From Ruminococcus sp. (GTDB lineage Bacteria; Bacillota; Clostridia; Oscillospirales; Acutalibacteraceae), in NCBI GenBank assembly GCA_022768065.1, contig JALELS010000017.1, positions 1 to 64,000 of the forward strand: 64,000 nt of DNA, given 5' to 3'. The notes beneath the pieces were generated by a model that saw only the letters and a list, made by a program, of their open reading frames with translations, was not told the origin of the DNA and searched no databases. Below are positions 61,443-64,000 of this stretch, piece after piece. The first letter of the stretch is position 1; each line of letters starts with the position of its first letter. A program made the position numbers and the translations under genes.

Positions 61443-62019
61443 AAAATGCATAGCCGAATGTCTTATGGCTATAAAAATAATTTATCCTTATTTCGCGAAA
61501 GACACAGACGAAAAAGCTCTTGCGAAAATTTGGTGTTCCGTATTCTCAGATTTTCCGGATTCTTTAATAATCGTAAGTCTGAAAGATTGCTTGCAGAATA
61601 TATCCTCTCCGCCCTGCCCGGCTGACATAATTAAAACGGCACACAAGCTCTATGCTCCATCCGCATATGAGCGCTTTTCCCTCCTTACCACAAAGCTTCG
61701 CAAGGTTGAAAAAGAAGAACAACGATTTACATACACCGTTGTTGAGGAAAACGGAAAAACGGTAGGCGAAAACGCACGGGCTACTGTTGCCGAGCTATGG
61801 GAAACAATGCCCCCTGACCTCAAATTGTATCTCGGAAGTCAAGGTGAAATGATAAGATTGAGCCGCGACCTGTCTGACGAAGCCCTTAAGTTTGAGCGGG
61901 TACGATTTGAAAAATACTATGCAACGCAGCCAAAATCCACAAGAATCTTATTAGAATCGTACAACGATAAAGTTTTAGCAACTCATCAAGAAGAGGTAAA
62001 AGCACTCAATGAATTATGA
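61432..62019 (+). CDS. Putative helicase loader/inhibitor (G39P-like N-terminus)
   Basis: 195 residues. The first 70 (IKIIYPYFAKDTDEKALAKI, SLKDCLQNISSPPCPADIIK) form the small helical domain seen in loaders and inhibitors of phage DnaB-type helicases. The rest is helical with a coiled-coil-prone end (KFERVRFEKYYATQPKSTRI). No AAA+ motifs are seen, so it is not a DnaC-type ATPase. Its start overlaps the DnaD-like gene by 11 bases, and its end overlaps rusA. The assignment is from fold impression and position. Confidence 0.65.
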   Translation: MATKKCIAECLMAIKIIYPYFAKDTDEKALAKIWCSVFSDFPDSLIIVSLKDCLQNISSPPCPADIIKTAHKLYAPSAYERFSLLTTKLRKVEKEEQRFTYTVVEENGKTVGENARATVAELWETMPPDLKLYLGSQGEMIRLSRDLSDEALKFERVRFEKYYATQPKSTRILLESYNDKVLATHQEEVKALNEL

Positions 62020-62374
62020 ATACATAATCCCTTTAGTTCCGCCAACCAACAACAAGTACATCGGCAACGGCTCAAAAGACAAAAATTTTCAATACCAGAC
62101 GGAAAAAAAGCATTGGGCAGGATATGTCAATCTTTTTTGCAATCCAAAACCGCCTTTCCCGATAGCGAGGGCAAAAGTAACTCTGCACTATCACTTCAAG
62201 GATAAACGCAGACGGGACCCGGATAATTACTCAGGCAAGTTTATTCTTGACGGTTTGGTGCGAGCCGGGATATTGCAGGATGATAGCTTTGCTGTGATAG
62301 ACTTGGAATTGAAAGCGGATGTTGATATGAATAAACAGGGATACACAGTAATTGAAGTGGGACAAATTCGTTAA
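62009..62374 (+). CDS. RusA-family Holliday junction resolvase
   Basis: 121 residues, the normal RusA size. The catalytic signature RRRDPDNYSGKFILDGLVRAG with late ILQDDS (about 68-96) gives the three acidic residues that bind magnesium, plus the basic patch. IPLVPPTNNKYIGNG is a typical N-terminus of the phage group. The enzyme cuts four-way junctions made during phage recombination or replication. It overlaps the preceding gene. Confidence 0.93.
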   Translation: MNYEYIIPLVPPTNNKYIGNGSKDKNFQYQTEKKHWAGYVNLFCNPKPPFPIARAKVTLHYHFKDKRRRDPDNYSGKFILDGLVRAGILQDDSFAVIDLELKADVDMNKQGYTVIEVGQIR

Positions 62375-62396
62375 ACAAATAAGGAGAAAAGAAGTA

Positions 62397-64000
62397 ATGA
62401 ACGGTCAAATCGATTTATTTGATGAAATTATCGTTGATAATTTTGCGGGAGGCGGCGGCGCCTCAACCGGAATTGAACTTGCTACAGGTCGTCCTGTTAA
62501 TATAGCAATTAACCACGACCCCGATGCGATACTAATGCATAAAACAAATCATCCATACACAGAGCATTATCAAGCTTCGGTATGGGATATTGACCCCGAA
62601 AAAGTATGTCAAGGCAGAAAAGTCGGGCTTGCTTGGTTCAGCCCAGATTGTAAACACTTTTCTAAAGCGAAGGGCGGAAAACCCGTTGACAAAAAAATAA
62701 GAGGTCTTGCTTGGATTGTTTTGCGTTGGGCTGCAAAAGTCCGGCCAAGAGTGATAATGCTTGAGAATGTTGAAGAGTTTCAGACTTGGGGACCCGTGCG
62801 AAAAGGGAAACCCGTCAAAAGCAAAGTCGGGCAAACATTTAATAAGTTTATTGAGCAATTAAAGGCTCTTGATTACGATGTCGAGTACAGAGAACTCAAA
62901 GCCTGCGATTACGGAGCTCCGACAATTCGTAAAAGATTTTTTCTTATTGCTCGATGTGATGGCAACCCAATAGTATGGCCCGAAGCTACACACGCACCGG
63001 CAGACAGTCCTGAAGTGACCACGGGAAAGAAAAAGCCTTATAAATCAGCAGCAGAATGCATTGACTTTTCTCTACCGTGTCCTTCTATATTTGAGCGAGC
63101 CAAGCCATTGGTACCGAACACTTTACGCAGAATAGCAAGAGGGCTTGATAAGTTCGTTATAAGAGAAGCAAAGCCGTATTTAGTACATATCGGCAACGGA
63201 GAGCGAAACGGTCAGCTTCCCCGAATATATGACATTGACAAACCGCTTAATACGGTTGTCAGTTCGTGCAAGCAGTATTTAATAGCCCCTTCGCTTATTC
63301 AGTACCATTCAGAAACGGCAAAAAGCGAAGTCAGAGGGCAGAAAATCAATAAGCCGATAATGACAATTGACGGTTCGGGCAGATATGGAGTTCAAATTCC
63401 TTTTCTTACAAAGTTTCAGCAAAACTCATTGGGACAGAAATGCGTAAAGCCTCTTGATACAGTAATGGCAGGAGCGACAAGGTTTGGAATGGTATCTCCT
63501 TTCCTTACACAATATTACAGCGGAGCGGATCACGCTAACACGGTTACAAATCCATTGCAAACCGTTACTGTTAAGCCGAGACATTTTCTCAACGACTGCT
63601 TTTTAACAGTATTGAGAAATCACATGGACTCCAAAAGTATAAATGAACCTCTCAATACAATTACAGCCAGAGCAATGCATTTTAGCTTTATAAAAGTGTA
63701 TGTTAAACAGTATTCCGAAGATGTATGGCTTGGACTTGGGCATTGGCAAAAAATCAGAGCAATGTTAAACGAATACACGGATTGGAAGCTTAAAGATAAT
63801 GAAATCATCGTTTTTAACATTGACGGAACGGAATATTTCATTTACGACATCGGAATGAGAATGTTACAGCCAAAAGAATTATATGCAGCGCAAGGCTTCC
63901 CGAAAGATTATGTTATCGAAAAAGATTATCTCGGTAATACATATCCAAAATCAAAGCAGGTTGCCCGTTGCGGTAATGCTGTTCCACCGCCATTTGCAAC
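62397..64000 (+). CDS. C5-cytosine DNA methyltransferase, 3' end outside window
   Basis: 534 codons are visible, open at the right edge. AAGGAG precedes the ATG. Motif I is DNFAGGGGASTGIE (about 14-27); motif IV is FSPDCKHFSKAKG, with the catalytic Cys in Pro-Asp-Cys instead of the usual Pro-Cys; motif VI is LENVEEF, motif VIII RKRFFLIA, and motif X ARCGNAVPPPFA is right at the edge. Between VIII and IX about 230 residues contain five related units (KPLNTVVSS, KPIMTIDGS, KPLDTVMAG, NPLQTVTVK, EPLNTITAR), each followed by an aromatic/hydrophobic strand. It probably protects phage DNA from host restriction. Confidence 0.9.
   Translation, partial: MNGQIDLFDEIIVDNFAGGGGASTGIELATGRPVNIAINHDPDAILMHKTNHPYTEHYQASVWDIDPEKVCQGRKVGLAWFSPDCKHFSKAKGGKPVDKKIRGLAWIVLRWAAKVRPRVIMLENVEEFQTWGPVRKGKPVKSKVGQTFNKFIEQLKALDYDVEYRELKACDYGAPTIRKRFFLIARCDGNPIVWPEATHAPADSPEVTTGKKKPYKSAAECIDFSLPCPSIFERAKPLVPNTLRRIARGLDKFVIREAKPYLVHIGNGERNGQLPRIYDIDKPLNTVVSSCKQYLIAPSLIQYHSETAKSEVRGQKINKPIMTIDGSGRYGVQIPFLTKFQQNSLGQKCVKPLDTVMAGATRFGMVSPFLTQYYSGADHANTVTNPLQTVTVKPRHFLNDCFLTVLRNHMDSKSINEPLNTITARAMHFSFIKVYVKQYSEDVWLGLGHWQKIRAMLNEYTDWKLKDNEIIVFNIDGTEYFIYDIGMRMLQPKELYAAQGFPKDYVIEKDYLGNTYPKSKQVARCGNAVPPPFA

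Overview
The window comes from a spore-forming, low-to-moderate GC Firmicute of the class Clostridia, most likely a gut-associated relative of the Oscillospiraceae/Ruminococcaceae. This is inferred from the sporulation sigma factor SigG next to a YlmC/YmxH protein, an Agr-type quorum-sensing locus, RqcP, Mini-III, an LtaS-family enzyme, a secreted RHS/YD-repeat protein, purine-rich ribosome binding sites and frequent TTG/GTG starts. No species is claimed.

Left part (1-29.7 kb), chromosomal. It opens with the N-terminal ~1,700 residues of a giant secreted RHS/YD-repeat protein (minus strand, running off the left edge). Next comes a small decayed island between a tRNA-Thr(CGT) and a degenerate copy of its 3' part, holding a truncated acetyltransferase. 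Housekeeping genes follow: an SDR reductase of the EF-P-modification type, an LtaS-like enzyme, B12-dependent methionine synthase split into a catalytic and a reactivation polypeptide, RqcP, a Nudix enzyme, tRNA-Thr(GGT), a DUF421 membrane protein, a PHP phosphoesterase, an M28 peptidase, a PfkB kinase, Mini-III, a YitT protein, a GDSL lipoprotein, a GPH sugar symporter and several membrane proteins. An agr locus (25.2-28.5 kb) has agrCA on the minus strand and agrDB on the plus strand with an XRE regulator between them. Its AgrD has no cysteine at the ring position, and two boxes resembling AgrA sites stand just upstream of the agrDB promoter. SigG and YmxH close this part.

Middle part (29.7-52.1 kb). 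A variable 4.7-kb stretch of unrecognised membrane-anchored genes lies between two related copies of the 3' end of a metal/siderophore substrate-binding protein gene, and contains a palindromic dispersed repeat. To its right is the complete operon TM1266-family regulator - FecCD permease - ATPase - binding protein. It is preceded by a leader that looks like a terminator/antiterminator riboswitch of no class I can name. Then come pyrB (with a fused PyrI-like zinc module), a flavodoxin-fold reductase and thioredoxin in one operon, an AlkD-like protein, GH2 beta-galactosidase, a CIRCE-controlled Hsp20, a DUF4965 (glutaminase-like) protein, an esterase, an exopolysaccharide-type sugar transferase and an ABC-F ATPase.

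Right part (52.1-64 kb): the left end of a prophage or related integrative element inserted in the 3' end of tRNA-Lys(TTT). The order is tRNA fragment, tyrosine integrase, a possible small RNA, a NYN protein, a lysogeny switch (repressor and Cro-like gene with shared operators, plus an SOS-box promoter driving a 53-residue ORF antisense to the repressor), small early genes, a protein with a 9-residue tandem repeat, YqaJ exonuclease, RecT, SSB, a DnaD-like replication protein, a helicase-loader-like protein, RusA and a C5 DNA methyltransferase cut by the right edge. Structural genes and the other attachment site must lie beyond the window.
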